DNA from: Pistricoccus aurantiacus
Lineage (GTDB): Bacteria; Pseudomonadota; Gammaproteobacteria; Pseudomonadales; Halomonadaceae
Length of the DNA stretch: 64,000 bases
Assembly: GCF_007954585.1 (NCBI RefSeq)
Contig: NZ_CP042382.1
Coordinates: 930,001-994,000, forward strand
Direction: 5' to 3'
This document shows, in pieces, positions 36,645 to 45,667 of the stretch (the first letter of the stretch is position 1; the number at the start of each line of letters is the position of its first letter). A program made the translations under genes and the position numbers. The notes under the pieces were generated by a model that saw only the letters and a program-made list of their open reading frames with translations, had not been told where the DNA came from and searched no databases.

Positions 36645-37694
36645 TCAGCGCGTCATTTCGAGCAATGTATAGGGCGCCTCGCAGGCGTGCCGTTCGTCCC
36701 GGGTATCGATGGAACCCAGGCCAAAGAATCGGTCGTTGTCGTAGGCGACGAAAAGCCGTGTCTCGTCGAGTACCGCCAGGCCCTCCGCCTTATGTTCGAA
36801 CTCCAGGGGGTTGTCGTTCTCGGCATTCTCTATCAGTTGCGGCGTACCACCGGCGAAGAAATCCTCGAAGCCGATGACCCACAGATAGCCGCCGATATGT
36901 TCCTCGCCGTCGCGCTCGACCTCGAAACTGGTCAGCAGGTAGAGGCGCCGGTTGAAAGGGTCGTATTCCAGGCTCGACAGGCCGCAGTCGAAACGCACGC
37001 CTTCGTGAGCGCCGGGATCGAAATGATAGAAGTCGCGCAACTCGTCGATGAATTCCAGATTGTTCTGGTCGTTGATGCGATAGTGGGCCCCCACCACCCG
37101 GCTGACGTAATCGAAATTCTCATGGGACTCCCCCTGCTCGCGCACGCCGAACAAGAGCAGCCCATCGCCCTTGTCGTCCGTGGGAATCGCCGCCAGGCCC
37201 TCGATCTTGTAGTAGGGAAAGCCGATGGCCGCGCTCAGCTTGTTGCGAAGCTCGAGGGAACCTACTACTCCATCCCGTGGATCCGGGTCCACCACCTGTA
37301 CCTTGTCCGGCTCCCCCAGGGGCCAGATCAGCAGGTGGTTGTAGTCGTTGAGAGCGTGGCTTGCGGCGTCGATCCGATCGAAACCGGTGGTGGCCAGCAC
37401 GTGCTTGCCGTCCGCGGTGAGGGCGAAATCCTCGTACTTGGTGGCCTGCTGAATGGACTCGGCGGTGAAGTAGGTGATGGAATCATCGATGGGACAGCCG
37501 CGCTCGTCGATCTGCATGGCGAACACCGAGGAGCGCTCCGCGCCGGGAATCGGCTTGTCGCTGGCGAAGATCAGCCGCTCGCCGTCATAGACCACCGCGG
37601 AAATTTCCGCGTTGGCCAGGCGGCCTTGATCGTCTTTCAGACCTTGGGGAAAGCAGTGCAGGGTGCCTTGAGCGGCGATGGTAGCGCGGGTCAT
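36645..37694 (-). CDS. Uncharacterised protein, probable beta-propeller
   Basis: 349 residues, no signal peptide and no membrane helix. Repeated strand-like motifs with Asp and aromatic pairs (VVYDGERLIFASDKPIPG, KYEDFALTADGKHVLATTG, HKAEGLAVLDETRLFVAYDN) resemble the phytase-like/esterase-like six-bladed propellers, in which EGLA-x-n-DND patterns recur. No catalytic residues can be assigned. The start MTRATIAAQG has GGAGG directly upstream. Divergent from the D-serine dehydratase-like gene. Confidence 0.6.
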   Translation of the reverse strand: MTRATIAAQGTLHCFPQGLKDDQGRLANAEISAVVYDGERLIFASDKPIPGAERSSVFAMQIDERGCPIDDSITYFTAESIQQATKYEDFALTADGKHVLATTGFDRIDAASHALNDYNHLLIWPLGEPDKVQVVDPDPRDGVVGSLELRNKLSAAIGFPYYKIEGLAAIPTDDKGDGLLLFGVREQGESHENFDYVSRVVGAHYRINDQNNLEFIDELRDFYHFDPGAHEGVRFDCGLSSLEYDPFNRRLYLLTSFEVERDGEEHIGGYLWVIGFEDFFAGGTPQLIENAENDNPLEFEHKAEGLAVLDETRLFVAYDNDRFFGLGSIDTRDERHACEAPYTLLEMTR

Positions 37695-37880
37695 GAAACC
37701 TCCGTCAATGAAAAACAAGGGTATCCGGGCGGCATTCGTATCGATGGCGAACTCGCGGAAAGTATGCTTGCCTGGAAAGTGCTATCTCTCAGTATAGAAG
37801 TGTCGACCGCGCAAGCGAAAAACAACCAACCAAGCGATTGCCGGCCTTGCCGGTGACATGGATGGATCAGGAGAAACTGC

Positions 37881-39092
37881 ATGTCAATCAGCCCCCAGAA
37901 CGCCAACGAAAAAGGCCTGCCCCAGACCGGCGTCTCCTTGCTCAGGGATGTCAGCCTGCCGGCGGCGGTCATCCACGAAGCGGCGCTTTTACACAACCTA
38001 GCCTGGATGCAGCGCTTCGTTGACGCTCACCATGCCCGGCTCGCGCCCCATGGCAAGACCACCATGGCGCCGGCGCTGTTTCAGCGGCAGTTGGAAGCCG
38101 GTGCCTGGGGTGTGACGCTCGCCACCGCGGTCCAGTGCCGAGCGGCCTTCAACCACGGAATCAAGCGCCTGCTGCTGGCCAATCAGCTGATCGGCGCGGC
38201 CAACATGACGATCGTCGCGGAGCTGATCGAGGCCGGCGCCGAGTTCTACTGCGTGGTGGACTCCGTGGCCAACGCCCAAGCGCTGGGACGTTTCTTTGAG
38301 GAGCGCGGCCTGGTTCTGAAGGTGCTGATCGAACTGGGTGTGCCGGGCGGGCGCTGCGGCTGTCGCACTCAAGAGCAGGTCTTTGAGCTGGCGCGCGCCG
38401 TCAACGGCGCATCGGCGCTGCGTCTGGCGGGCCTGGAAGGTTACGAGGGCGTGGTGCACGGCAACGATCCCGCGCGGCGTATTCGCGACTACGCTCGACA
38501 ACTGGTGACGACCGCTCAAGCGCTGTATCAAGACAGGCTGATCGAGGCGGATGACCCCATCATCACCGCTTCCGGCTCCGCCTGGTACGATCTGATCGCC
38601 GAGGCATTCGACGCGGCAGGACTGCGCGAGCATTTCACCCCGGTGCTGCGCCCGGGCTGCTACGTGGTACACGATCACGGCCTCTATCAGGATGCCCAAC
38701 AGGACGTGCTGGTGCGGCGCCCGGATCTCGAGGAAGGCCTGCGTCCTGCGCTGGAAATCTTTGCCCAGGTCCAGTCGCTGCCGGAGCCCGGGCTGGCCAT
38801 CATCGCCATGGGCAAGCGCGACATCGGCGCCGATCGCATGCCCGAGCCGCTGCGCCGCTATCGGGAAGGTGGACGTTTGAGCGAAACGCTCGACGTGACC
38901 GGCTGGGAGGTTACTCGGATGATGGACCAGCATGCCTTCCTGCGCTTACCGGAAGCCGCAAGCGACGTGCAAATCGGTGACATCATTGCCTTTGGCACCT
39001 CCCATCCCTGCCTGACCTTCGACAAGTGGCGGCGGGTCTGTCTAGCTGATGAAAACCTGAATGTGAAAGAAGTGATGGAGACCTGTTTCTAG
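37881..39092 (+). CDS. D-serine dehydratase / D-threonine aldolase-like PLP enzyme
   Basis: 403 residues. Alanine-racemase-like N-terminal barrel with the PLP lysine in APHGKTTMAPALF, then a C-terminal beta domain. The metal pair His and Cys is read in GTSHPCLTFDKWR, the H-x-C pattern of eukaryote-type D-serine dehydratases, with another His in MMDQHAFL. Likely deaminates D-serine or a related D-amino acid, or cleaves beta-hydroxy amino acids; the two cannot be told apart by reading. Its stop overlaps the hsdM stop. Confidence 0.82.
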   Translation: MSISPQNANEKGLPQTGVSLLRDVSLPAAVIHEAALLHNLAWMQRFVDAHHARLAPHGKTTMAPALFQRQLEAGAWGVTLATAVQCRAAFNHGIKRLLLANQLIGAANMTIVAELIEAGAEFYCVVDSVANAQALGRFFEERGLVLKVLIELGVPGGRCGCRTQEQVFELARAVNGASALRLAGLEGYEGVVHGNDPARRIRDYARQLVTTAQALYQDRLIEADDPIITASGSAWYDLIAEAFDAAGLREHFTPVLRPGCYVVHDHGLYQDAQQDVLVRRPDLEEGLRPALEIFAQVQSLPEPGLAIIAMGKRDIGADRMPEPLRRYREGGRLSETLDVTGWEVTRMMDQHAFLRLPEAASDVQIGDIIAFGTSHPCLTFDKWRRVCLADENLNVKEVMETCF

Positions 39093-40579
39093 GAACGAGC
39101 GCTTTCCAAGCTAGCCGCGACGCCACGGAACGCCTCCAGCCCTGCTTCCAGGTTCTCGATGATCTCTTCGATCAGCACGTCCGGCTCGGGCAGGTTGTCC
39201 AGATCGCCGAGCGACTTGTCCTTGAGCCAGAAGATATCCAGACTGACCTTGTCGCGCTTTAGCACCTCATCCAGCGAATACCTGCGCCAGCGGCCTTCGA
39301 GATTGCTCTCGCTCCAGGTTTCCCGACGCTGGTCGCGCTGGCCCGGCTGGTAGCAGCCGATGAACTCCCGAAGATGCTCCAGGCGCAGCGGCTTCTTCTT
39401 GAGGGTGTGATGGACGTTGGTGCGGTAGTCGTAGATCCAGATGTCCTTCGTCCAGGGCGCCGCTCGCCCCGGCTTGTTGTCGAAGAACAGCACGTTGGCC
39501 TTGACGCCGTTGGCGTAGAAGATGCCGGTAGGCAGGCGCAGGATGGTATGCAGTTCGGTGGTGGTCAGCAGCTTGCGGCGCACGGTTTCGCCGGCGCCGC
39601 CCTCGAACAGCACGTTGTCCGGCACCACCACGGCGGCCTGGCCGTTTTCCTTCAGCATGGTGCGAATGTGCTGGACGAAGTTGAGCTGCTTGTTCGAGGT
39701 GGTCGCCCAGAAATCCTGGCGGTTGTAGACGAAATCCTCCTTTTCCTGTTCGCCCTCCTCGTTGGTGACGGTCATCGAACTCTTGCGACCGAAGGGCGGA
39801 TTGGCCAGCACGTAGTCGTAGCGCGCCGGGGCAGGGCCGATCAGCGCATCGGTGGAGGCAATATTGGGCTGGTCGTCGATCTCGCCGATGTTATGCAGAA
39901 ACAGGTTCATCAGGCATAGCCGCCGGGTGTTGGCGACGATCTCGTTGCCGTGAAAGGCGTCGTGCTTGAGAAACTGCTTCTGCTCGCGGCTCATCCGGGC
40001 ACCGTGGTGCTCGGTGATCCAGTCGTAGGCGGCCAGGAAGAAGCCGCCGGTGCCCGCGGAGGGGTCGGCGATGGTCTTGCCCGGCTGGGGCTGCACGCAG
40101 GCGACCATGGCCTTGATCAGGGCGCGCGGGGTGAAATACTGGCCGGCCCCGGACTTGGTGTCCTCGGCGTTCTTCTCCAGCAGGCTCTCGTAGATGTCGC
40201 CCTTGACGTCCGCGTCCAGCATGGCCCACTTCTCCGCATCGATCATGTTGATCACGCGGGCCAGCTTGGCCGGGTCCTGGATCTTGTTCTGCGCCTTGGT
40301 GAATATCTGCCCCAGGGTGCCGGCCTGCTGGCCCAGGGTGCGCAGCAGGTCGATATAGTGAGCCTCGAGCTCGGCGCCCTTGCGCTTGACCAGCGAGGGC
40401 CAGTCGTAGCCTGCGGGAATACCGGCTTCGCGGCGGTAGGGCGGCTGGCTGTATTCGTGCGCCATCTTCAGGAAGATCAGGTAGGTGAGCTGTTCCAGAT
40501 AGTCGCCATAGCTCACCCCGTCGTCTCGCAGGGTATGGCAGAAGTTCCAGACTTTATTGGCCAGGGTTTGCGCGTTCAT
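39089..40579 (-). CDS. hsdM: Type I restriction-modification DNA methyltransferase subunit HsdM
   Basis: 496 residues. N-terminal helical domain (LANKVWNFCHTLRDDGVSY), then an N6-adenine methyltransferase: SAM motif IADPSAGTGGFFLAAYD, catalytic motif LANPPFGRKSS. With HsdS it methylates the host DNA at the recognition site. Its ATG overlaps the stop of the AlbA-type gene (ATGA), and its TAG shares CTAG with the TAG of the convergent gene. Last gene of the operon, an unusual order since hsdM often comes before hsdS. Confidence 0.95.
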   Translation of the reverse strand: MNAQTLANKVWNFCHTLRDDGVSYGDYLEQLTYLIFLKMAHEYSQPPYRREAGIPAGYDWPSLVKRKGAELEAHYIDLLRTLGQQAGTLGQIFTKAQNKIQDPAKLARVINMIDAEKWAMLDADVKGDIYESLLEKNAEDTKSGAGQYFTPRALIKAMVACVQPQPGKTIADPSAGTGGFFLAAYDWITEHHGARMSREQKQFLKHDAFHGNEIVANTRRLCLMNLFLHNIGEIDDQPNIASTDALIGPAPARYDYVLANPPFGRKSSMTVTNEEGEQEKEDFVYNRQDFWATTSNKQLNFVQHIRTMLKENGQAAVVVPDNVLFEGGAGETVRRKLLTTTELHTILRLPTGIFYANGVKANVLFFDNKPGRAAPWTKDIWIYDYRTNVHHTLKKKPLRLEHLREFIGCYQPGQRDQRRETWSESNLEGRWRRYSLDEVLKRDKVSLDIFWLKDKSLGDLDNLPEPDVLIEEIIENLEAGLEAFRGVAASLESARS

Positions 40580-42573
40580 TCGGTCTCTCTATTGGCTTTG
40601 GTCGATACGTAGGCCTGGTCTGGGCGATTGGGATCGTCCTGGTATTGATATGCCAGCGCATTTTCCTGACGCATCGGCGTAAGGTACTCTTTTAGAAGAT
40701 ATTCTTGATTACGTTTCAATAACAGGGAGAGTTCAGCCGCACGGTAAGGCCGCTCGGCACATAGCACTTGTAGTAACTCCCGTACTCGTTGCTTGTTTCT
40801 TGAGCGCTGGCCAATGGCGTCCAGTCGTAGCGCTAACCAGTCTGGAAGTTCGGCCATTAGCGACTCCCGGGATAGGCTTCTCAACTCTTGAGGCAAGCCA
40901 TCTGGCTCAGGAGATAAGCCATCTGACTCCCGAGATAAGCTACCTGACTCTGGAGGTAAGCCACCTGACTCCGGAGGTAAGCCCTTGAGGTGGGGTGATA
41001 AGCTCCCGAGGTTGTCAGATAAGCCGTCAGATCCCAGCAGTAAGCTTGCTTGCTCGGTACTGCTGGTGACCATGTCGCCGGATACCGTCGTCCCGCTGGG
41101 GAAGTTCTCGCCGGGCAGGTAGTAGGTCGCCGCGCCTTTCGGCACCTGCCTCAGCAAGCCAAGATCCCGCAGTCGCGTCAGCTGCTGGCTGGCGGTCAGG
41201 GTATCGACACGGTTCTGGTCGCGGTAGTCCGCATTGGTGATGCGCCCGGTCTCGCGCACGAACAGCAGGGCACGGCACTCTTCCTCGGAAAGCTGCCAGT
41301 GGCGGAAGTGTTTTAGCCATTCCACCGCTTCTTCATCGAGGAAGTGCACGAACAGGAGCGTCGCCATAAAACGGTCTTCATGACGCACCGACTCGAATAC
41401 CGGCGGCGTAAGTCCTGCCTGTTCCATCTGACGACGCATCACCCGAATGCCGCTGCCCTTGGTTTCCGCATAACCGATCTCGTGCAGCACCGTGGCCAGG
41501 GTCGGGTTGCGCCAGGCGCTGCCCGGCTGACCCAATTCTTCTTTTGGCTTGAGGGAATAGCCCGGGTTGCGTACCTCGATACGGTTGCTGAAGCGGATGA
41601 TCTGTATCGGCTGATGGGCGCGGTAGTTGCGGTGCATCAGGGCATTGACGATAGCCTCGCGCACCACCTTGGCGGGAATCAGCGGGCGATCCTCTCGTCG
41701 CTGGCTGCCGTTCGGCAGATGGAAGGCCGTGGGCAGATCGTCCATCACCGCCGCCGTGGCGCGGTTGATCAAGCGCGGCAGGGTATCGCGCATGTCGATG
41801 GTGGTGAAGCGCTCGTCCGGGTCCTCGATCCATTCCTTGCCGGTCACTCGGATATAATCGACCCGCTGGGCCGGCACCAGGCGGCGAATCGCCATGCGTC
41901 GCCCGAACAGCAGAATGCCGGACAGCGTCGGCTTGAGCTCGCCCTGCTGCCAGACGGCGGCGCCCAGGGCTTCGAGCAACTCGTTATCGTCGTAGCCGAG
42001 TTCTTCCGCCTGGGCGTTCATCGCCTTGCGGTCGCGGCGATAGTCGTCGATGGCGTCCGGGTCGATATCGTCAATCGTGACGCCTGGCGGCACCGAGCGG
42101 TCGAACTCGAGTTGTGAACGCTGCTGATAGAGCGCCTCGAGATCATGCTCGTTGCAGCGGTAGTCGCCATTGGGGCCGCGCCGCCAGGCGGCCCTGGGCA
42201 GCGACGATTTCTGGAAATAGATCGGCTTGTCCGTGGCCCGCGCCTCGGGCATATAGATGGCGATGACGCGCCGGCCCTCGAGCATTTCCGTCGCCGCCTG
42301 GAAACGCAGCGGCACGTTGAAGGTGGTGGCGCAGGCGGAGTGCAGGTCGTTGAGCAGGCGGTCCGGATCGTCGATGCCTTCGACGCGATACTCGCCGGGC
42401 ATACCGGAACCCACGCCCAGCAGCAGATAGCCGCCATCCAGCCCGGGTTCGTTGGCGAAGGCGCAGAGGGTTTCCAGCATCGACTTGCCCACCTCGCGAC
42501 CGCGCTTGGCCTCGATGCGCTCGGATTCATCCAGCAAGCGCAGCCGTTCGAGCAGTTCCGCCGCCGTCATCAT
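40576..42573 (-). CDS. AlbA/Schlafen-type ATP-binding protein within the restriction operon
   Basis: 665 residues. N-terminal AlbA_2 (Schlafen-like) domain, about residues 1-130 (SERIEAKRGREVGKSMLETL, LLLGVGSGMPGEYRV), followed by a RecG-like/HATPase_c_4 region (VREAIVNALMHRNYRAHQPI, YAETKGSGIRVMRRQMEQAG) and winged-helix segments (ITNADYRDQNRVDTLTASQQ). A linker of seven-residue repeats leads to a last winged-helix-like part. Such proteins are often called putative transcription regulators or RecG-like helicases; in restriction operons the role is unclear. Overlaps hsdS and hsdM by ATGA at both ends, so it is a core operon member. Confidence 0.82.
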   Translation of the reverse strand: MMTAAELLERLRLLDESERIEAKRGREVGKSMLETLCAFANEPGLDGGYLLLGVGSGMPGEYRVEGIDDPDRLLNDLHSACATTFNVPLRFQAATEMLEGRRVIAIYMPEARATDKPIYFQKSSLPRAAWRRGPNGDYRCNEHDLEALYQQRSQLEFDRSVPPGVTIDDIDPDAIDDYRRDRKAMNAQAEELGYDDNELLEALGAAVWQQGELKPTLSGILLFGRRMAIRRLVPAQRVDYIRVTGKEWIEDPDERFTTIDMRDTLPRLINRATAAVMDDLPTAFHLPNGSQRREDRPLIPAKVVREAIVNALMHRNYRAHQPIQIIRFSNRIEVRNPGYSLKPKEELGQPGSAWRNPTLATVLHEIGYAETKGSGIRVMRRQMEQAGLTPPVFESVRHEDRFMATLLFVHFLDEEAVEWLKHFRHWQLSEEECRALLFVRETGRITNADYRDQNRVDTLTASQQLTRLRDLGLLRQVPKGAATYYLPGENFPSGTTVSGDMVTSSTEQASLLLGSDGLSDNLGSLSPHLKGLPPESGGLPPESGSLSRESDGLSPEPDGLPQELRSLSRESLMAELPDWLALRLDAIGQRSRNKQRVRELLQVLCAERPYRAAELSLLLKRNQEYLLKEYLTPMRQENALAYQYQDDPNRPDQAYVSTKANRETE
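40868..41056 (-). repeat. About nine 21-bp tandem units coding a heptad linker
   Basis: Units of the form GGAGATAAGCCATCTGACTCC repeat every 21 bp with drift, clearest from 40889 to 41035. They encode seven-residue blocks such as PPESGGL, PPESGSL, SRESDGL, SPEPDGL. The length of this linker may change by replication slippage without breaking the frame. Confidence 0.85.
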
Positions 42574-44153
42574 GAAGTTGGTTCCTGGCATTTTCCGCGT
42601 CGGGTTTTGGGCTGTTTTTCCTGTTCGGCGTGAATACGTTCGGCGCGAATGCGTGCCAGCAGTTCGCTGGCCGGCTCGTCGTTGGGGTCCTGCGGCACCA
42701 GCTTGCCGGCGAAGGCGCGCTTCAAGATGGATTGCTTGAGGGCCTCGGCTTGTTTCAGGGAGGCGGCCAGGGTTTGTTCCAACTGGTCGAGTTGGGATAA
42801 TGATGCTTCGATTTGGCTTATAATTAGTGACTGTTCTTCGGGTGAGCAGTACGGTATTACCAAATTTTCAAGCGTTTTTAGGTTTATGTTTTTTTGAGCG
42901 GTGGCAGGCGCAAAAAATTCAAGCCGTTGCTGTGCAGAAGATATGAATTTCTCAATATATTTTGGTGAAGTGGTATTGCCCCTGCTGGCAAAGCCGACAA
43001 TTGAGTCAGGAAAGCAAGCGCTGAAATTTAAGAATGCGGTTTCCGCTATATTGGCAGCAATGGTTATACACAAAGTTCCCTTTGGCCACAGCTTGCTCTG
43101 CGCTAGCCCTGCCTCATTATAAGTCGAATTGTATTCACGAATGACACCTTTTGAGTTTTTTACTTCACTAGTTTGTATAAAGGGATAGTCCCCGCCAAAT
43201 AACAAGGGATCATTTCGAGGCCGATGCTTTGATTTTCCTCTTGCAAGTTCACCCAGCGCTGATAACTGTAGGTAGAACCAACCTTCCGGCAATTCCGGTA
43301 GCTCCGCCAATTCTTCCTGGGTCAATGGCGGCAAAGCTTTTGGCGCCTTGGGCTTGCGGGGTTTCTTGCCTTCCTTACCGGCGGCTTCCCAATCCTGAAC
43401 CTGCTGTTTCCAGTCCGCCAGCTGCTGCTGGTAATATGCCTCGCGCTCGGCCTGAATCCGTTCCAGCAGCGCTTCCTGACTTTCCAGTTGATGGGCATTC
43501 TCTTTTCGCCACTGCTCGGTCAGCTTGCCTTCGAAGGCGGCCTTTAGCAGTGACTGGCGGGCGGCTTTTAGCTTGGCCTGGGCGGTTTTCAGGCTCTCCA
43601 CACCGCTATCGATCTCGGAGAAAAGCTCCTCGATCTTGGCGACGATACGGTGTTGTTCTTTTGTTGGTGCAATATTTATTATTACTTCATTAGCATCGCT
43701 GCGGCTCAGCCCTGGAATGGCTGTAGACTTTTCTAGTCTGTTCAAGTTAGCAAAGCTAAGCAGGTATTTTAAATACTTTGCATTTGTGCCAGAGGGTACT
43801 TGAGAAAAGTAAACAGTATCGATGGGCCAGCAATTTTTTGTTTCAAGATATATGCTGCCAACAGCACCTTTTCGCCCAATGATCAAGCTAGGCTTTGTGG
43901 TTAGCGGGGCGTCATGATAGCCAACAATACCGCTAGAGCCATAAACAGGAGTTTTTCCATAGTCATTCCTGTCTGTTTTCTTAAGAGCCTTACCATAATT
44001 GAGCTGAATTATTTCTTTTAGTTTGCATGATGCCCACCCCATAGGCAGTTCTTGGGCTTCTGTATTGTTTGTAATAGTTAAATACTGCGCCGAAACCTCA
44101 TTAACTACATCATCCATAGTTCTAATATTTACCTTATACTGCCCGGCGCTCAC
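42570..44153 (-). CDS. hsdS: Type I restriction-modification specificity subunit HsdS
   Basis: 527 residues. Two target-recognition domains separated by a conserved helical spacer (IVAKIEELFSEIDSGVESLK, then LKAARQSLLKAAFEGKLTEQ) and a matching spacer at the end (LSQLDQLEQTLAASLKQAEA, LKQSILKRAFAGKLVPQ). The recognition domains (around 43700-44130 and 42830-43230) are clearly more A+T rich than the spacers, as expected if they were exchanged by recombination. Starts with GTG overlapping the hsdR stop; its stop overlaps the next ATG. Confidence 0.93.
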   Translation of the reverse strand: MSAGQYKVNIRTMDDVVNEVSAQYLTITNNTEAQELPMGWASCKLKEIIQLNYGKALKKTDRNDYGKTPVYGSSGIVGYHDAPLTTKPSLIIGRKGAVGSIYLETKNCWPIDTVYFSQVPSGTNAKYLKYLLSFANLNRLEKSTAIPGLSRSDANEVIINIAPTKEQHRIVAKIEELFSEIDSGVESLKTAQAKLKAARQSLLKAAFEGKLTEQWRKENAHQLESQEALLERIQAEREAYYQQQLADWKQQVQDWEAAGKEGKKPRKPKAPKALPPLTQEELAELPELPEGWFYLQLSALGELARGKSKHRPRNDPLLFGGDYPFIQTSEVKNSKGVIREYNSTYNEAGLAQSKLWPKGTLCITIAANIAETAFLNFSACFPDSIVGFASRGNTTSPKYIEKFISSAQQRLEFFAPATAQKNINLKTLENLVIPYCSPEEQSLIISQIEASLSQLDQLEQTLAASLKQAEALKQSILKRAFAGKLVPQDPNDEPASELLARIRAERIHAEQEKQPKTRRGKCQEPTS

Positions 44154-44401
44154 GCCGCCAGTGCATCATTGATTTCATCGATTACCCGATCCATTTCATC
44201 GCCGAATAGCTGATACATCTTCCCCACGCCGCCCTGGGCATCGAAGGGATGATAGTCGAAGTCGTCGAGCTCGATATGCAGGCTGACGGCGATATGGTCG
44301 CGGATCATTTCCAGCCAGGCTTGCTGCTGGGGCGTGAACTTGGGCTGGTTGCCGGCGTGCTTGGCGAATATCCAGCGCTTGAAGTTGGCGCGCACGGTAT
44401 C
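44150..44401 (-). pseudogene. hsdR: C-terminal piece of hsdR cut off by the IS3-family element
   Basis: About 83 residues (from TVRANFKRWIFAKHAGN to DRVIDEINDALAA) form the usual end of EcoEI-type HsdR, the domain that contacts the methylase complex. The reading frame continues exactly from the larger hsdR piece if the element and one copy of the ATC duplication are removed. On its own it has no proper start; a frame entering from the element would add a few residues. Confidence 0.9.
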
Positions 44402-44469
44402 TGAGGTGGACCCCATCAGCTGGACAGCTTGAAGGTGTTACTAAGCTCTGACCTCTTTGTTTACCCGGC

Positions 44470-45303
44470 TCAAGCTGCCAGGGTCACGGATGGCTGGTAA
44501 TACACCTCGTCGGGTGTTTGATAATCATGGCTCTGATGGAACCGCTCCTGATTGTAGTGCCGGAAGTACCGGTTAAGCGCCTGTCTCAAGTGTCGCCCAT
44601 CCTCGAAGGCGGTGAGGTAGATGCACTCATGTTTGACACTGCGCCAGAGGCGTTCCACGAAGATATTGTCATGGTAGCAGCCCTTGCCGTCCATGCTGAT
44701 CCGGATGCCATGATGCTTGAGAACATCGGTGAAGGCTTCACTGGTGAACTGGACACCCTGATCCGTGTTGAAGATTTCCGGCGTTCCATGACGTTGCAGG
44801 GCCTCCTCCAGAGCATCAACGCAGAAGTCAGCGTCCAGGGTGTTCGAGACGCGCCAGGACAGCACCTTGCGAGTGTGCCAGTCCATGATGGCCACCAGGT
44901 ACATGAAGCCCCGGGCCAGCGGCGCATACGTGATATCGGCGGCCCACACCTGGTTGGGCCGGTCGATCCGGCGCCCTTTGAGCAGGTAGGGATAAACCTT
45001 GTGCCCCTCGCCGGGAATGCTGGTTCTCGGACGCGGGTATACCGCCTGCAGGCCCATGGTGCGCATCAGTCGCTGGACTCGCTTGCGGTTTACCTGATAG
45101 CCCTGGCGCTGCAGGAACGCCCGCATTTTGCGAGACCCGTAATACGGCGTTTCCAGATGTTGCTGATCAAGTAGATACATGAGATTCAAATCCTTCTGAC
45201 GCTGTTGCCGAGGACGGTAGTACACCGATGAGCGGCTCAATTTGAGCAATTCACATTGGCGCGTCATGCTGATATCAGGGTGGTCGCGCTCGATCATCGC
45301 CAA
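44470..45303 (-). CDS. IS3-family transposase OrfB
   Basis: 277 residues. Integrase core with Asp in QVWAADITYAP, Asp in IFNTDQGVQFTS and Glu in DNIFVERLWRSVKHE; an N-terminal HTH_21-like part (HPDISMTRQCELLKLSRSSV). Usually made as a fusion with OrfA by -1 frameshifting. Its frame is open back to the slippery site in orfA. A TTG or the ATG two codons later could start a separate OrfB. Confidence 0.94.
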   Translation of the reverse strand: MAMIERDHPDISMTRQCELLKLSRSSVYYRPRQQRQKDLNLMYLLDQQHLETPYYGSRKMRAFLQRQGYQVNRKRVQRLMRTMGLQAVYPRPRTSIPGEGHKVYPYLLKGRRIDRPNQVWAADITYAPLARGFMYLVAIMDWHTRKVLSWRVSNTLDADFCVDALEEALQRHGTPEIFNTDQGVQFTSEAFTDVLKHHGIRISMDGKGCYHDNIFVERLWRSVKHECIYLTAFEDGRHLRQALNRYFRHYNQERFHQSHDYQTPDEVYYQPSVTLAA

Positions 45304-45317
45304 CCGGCGTCGACGAC

Positions 45318-45602
45318 TTACTGATCGAGCTTGCGCGATAAAAAATCGCGTTCCACCGTCAACCGGCCGATCTCGCGATAGAGTTCATCGGTGTTGGGCT
45401 CGTTGGACGGCTTGCCAGCCTTCTTCTTGCCTTCGAAGAGGTCAGGGGCATTTTCCAGCAGCTCGCGTTTCCAGGTGCTGACCATGGTCGGATGGATCTG
45501 GAAACGGGCGGCGATCTCGGAAGTGGTCTGGTCACCCTTGAGAGCGGCCAGGGCAACCTTGGACTTGAATGAAGCGCTGTACTGTTGGCGTTTCTTGCTC
45601 AT
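45318..45602 (-). CDS. IS3-family transposase OrfA
   Basis: 94 residues. Helix-turn-helix (TTSEIAARFQIHPTMVSTWK) and a C-terminal leucine-zipper-like segment (LYREIGRLTVERDFLSRKL). Binds the element ends. GGAGGAGAATC precedes the ATG. The slippery heptamer lies ten codons before its stop. Confidence 0.93.
   Translation of the reverse strand: MSKKRQQYSASFKSKVALAALKGDQTTSEIAARFQIHPTMVSTWKRELLENAPDLFEGKKKAGKPSNEPNTDELYREIGRLTVERDFLSRKLDQ
45339..45345 (-). promoter_or_regulatory. -1 ribosomal frameshift site joining OrfA and OrfB
   Basis: On the minus strand TTTTTTA is aligned with the orfA frame as T TTT TTA, a classic X-XXY-YYZ slippery heptamer. After slipping by -1, the frame reads without a stop into orfB. 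Confidence 0.75.
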
Positions 45603-45667
45603 GATTCTCCTCCTGAGGGAGATGATGAATCAGAGCTTAGGCACCTGTCCAAATTTCGGGGTCCAGT

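Noticed and set aside
40868-41056. CRISPR-like array in the 21-bp repeats
   Set aside because: Units are contiguous without spacers, drift in sequence and code in frame inside the AlbA-type gene.
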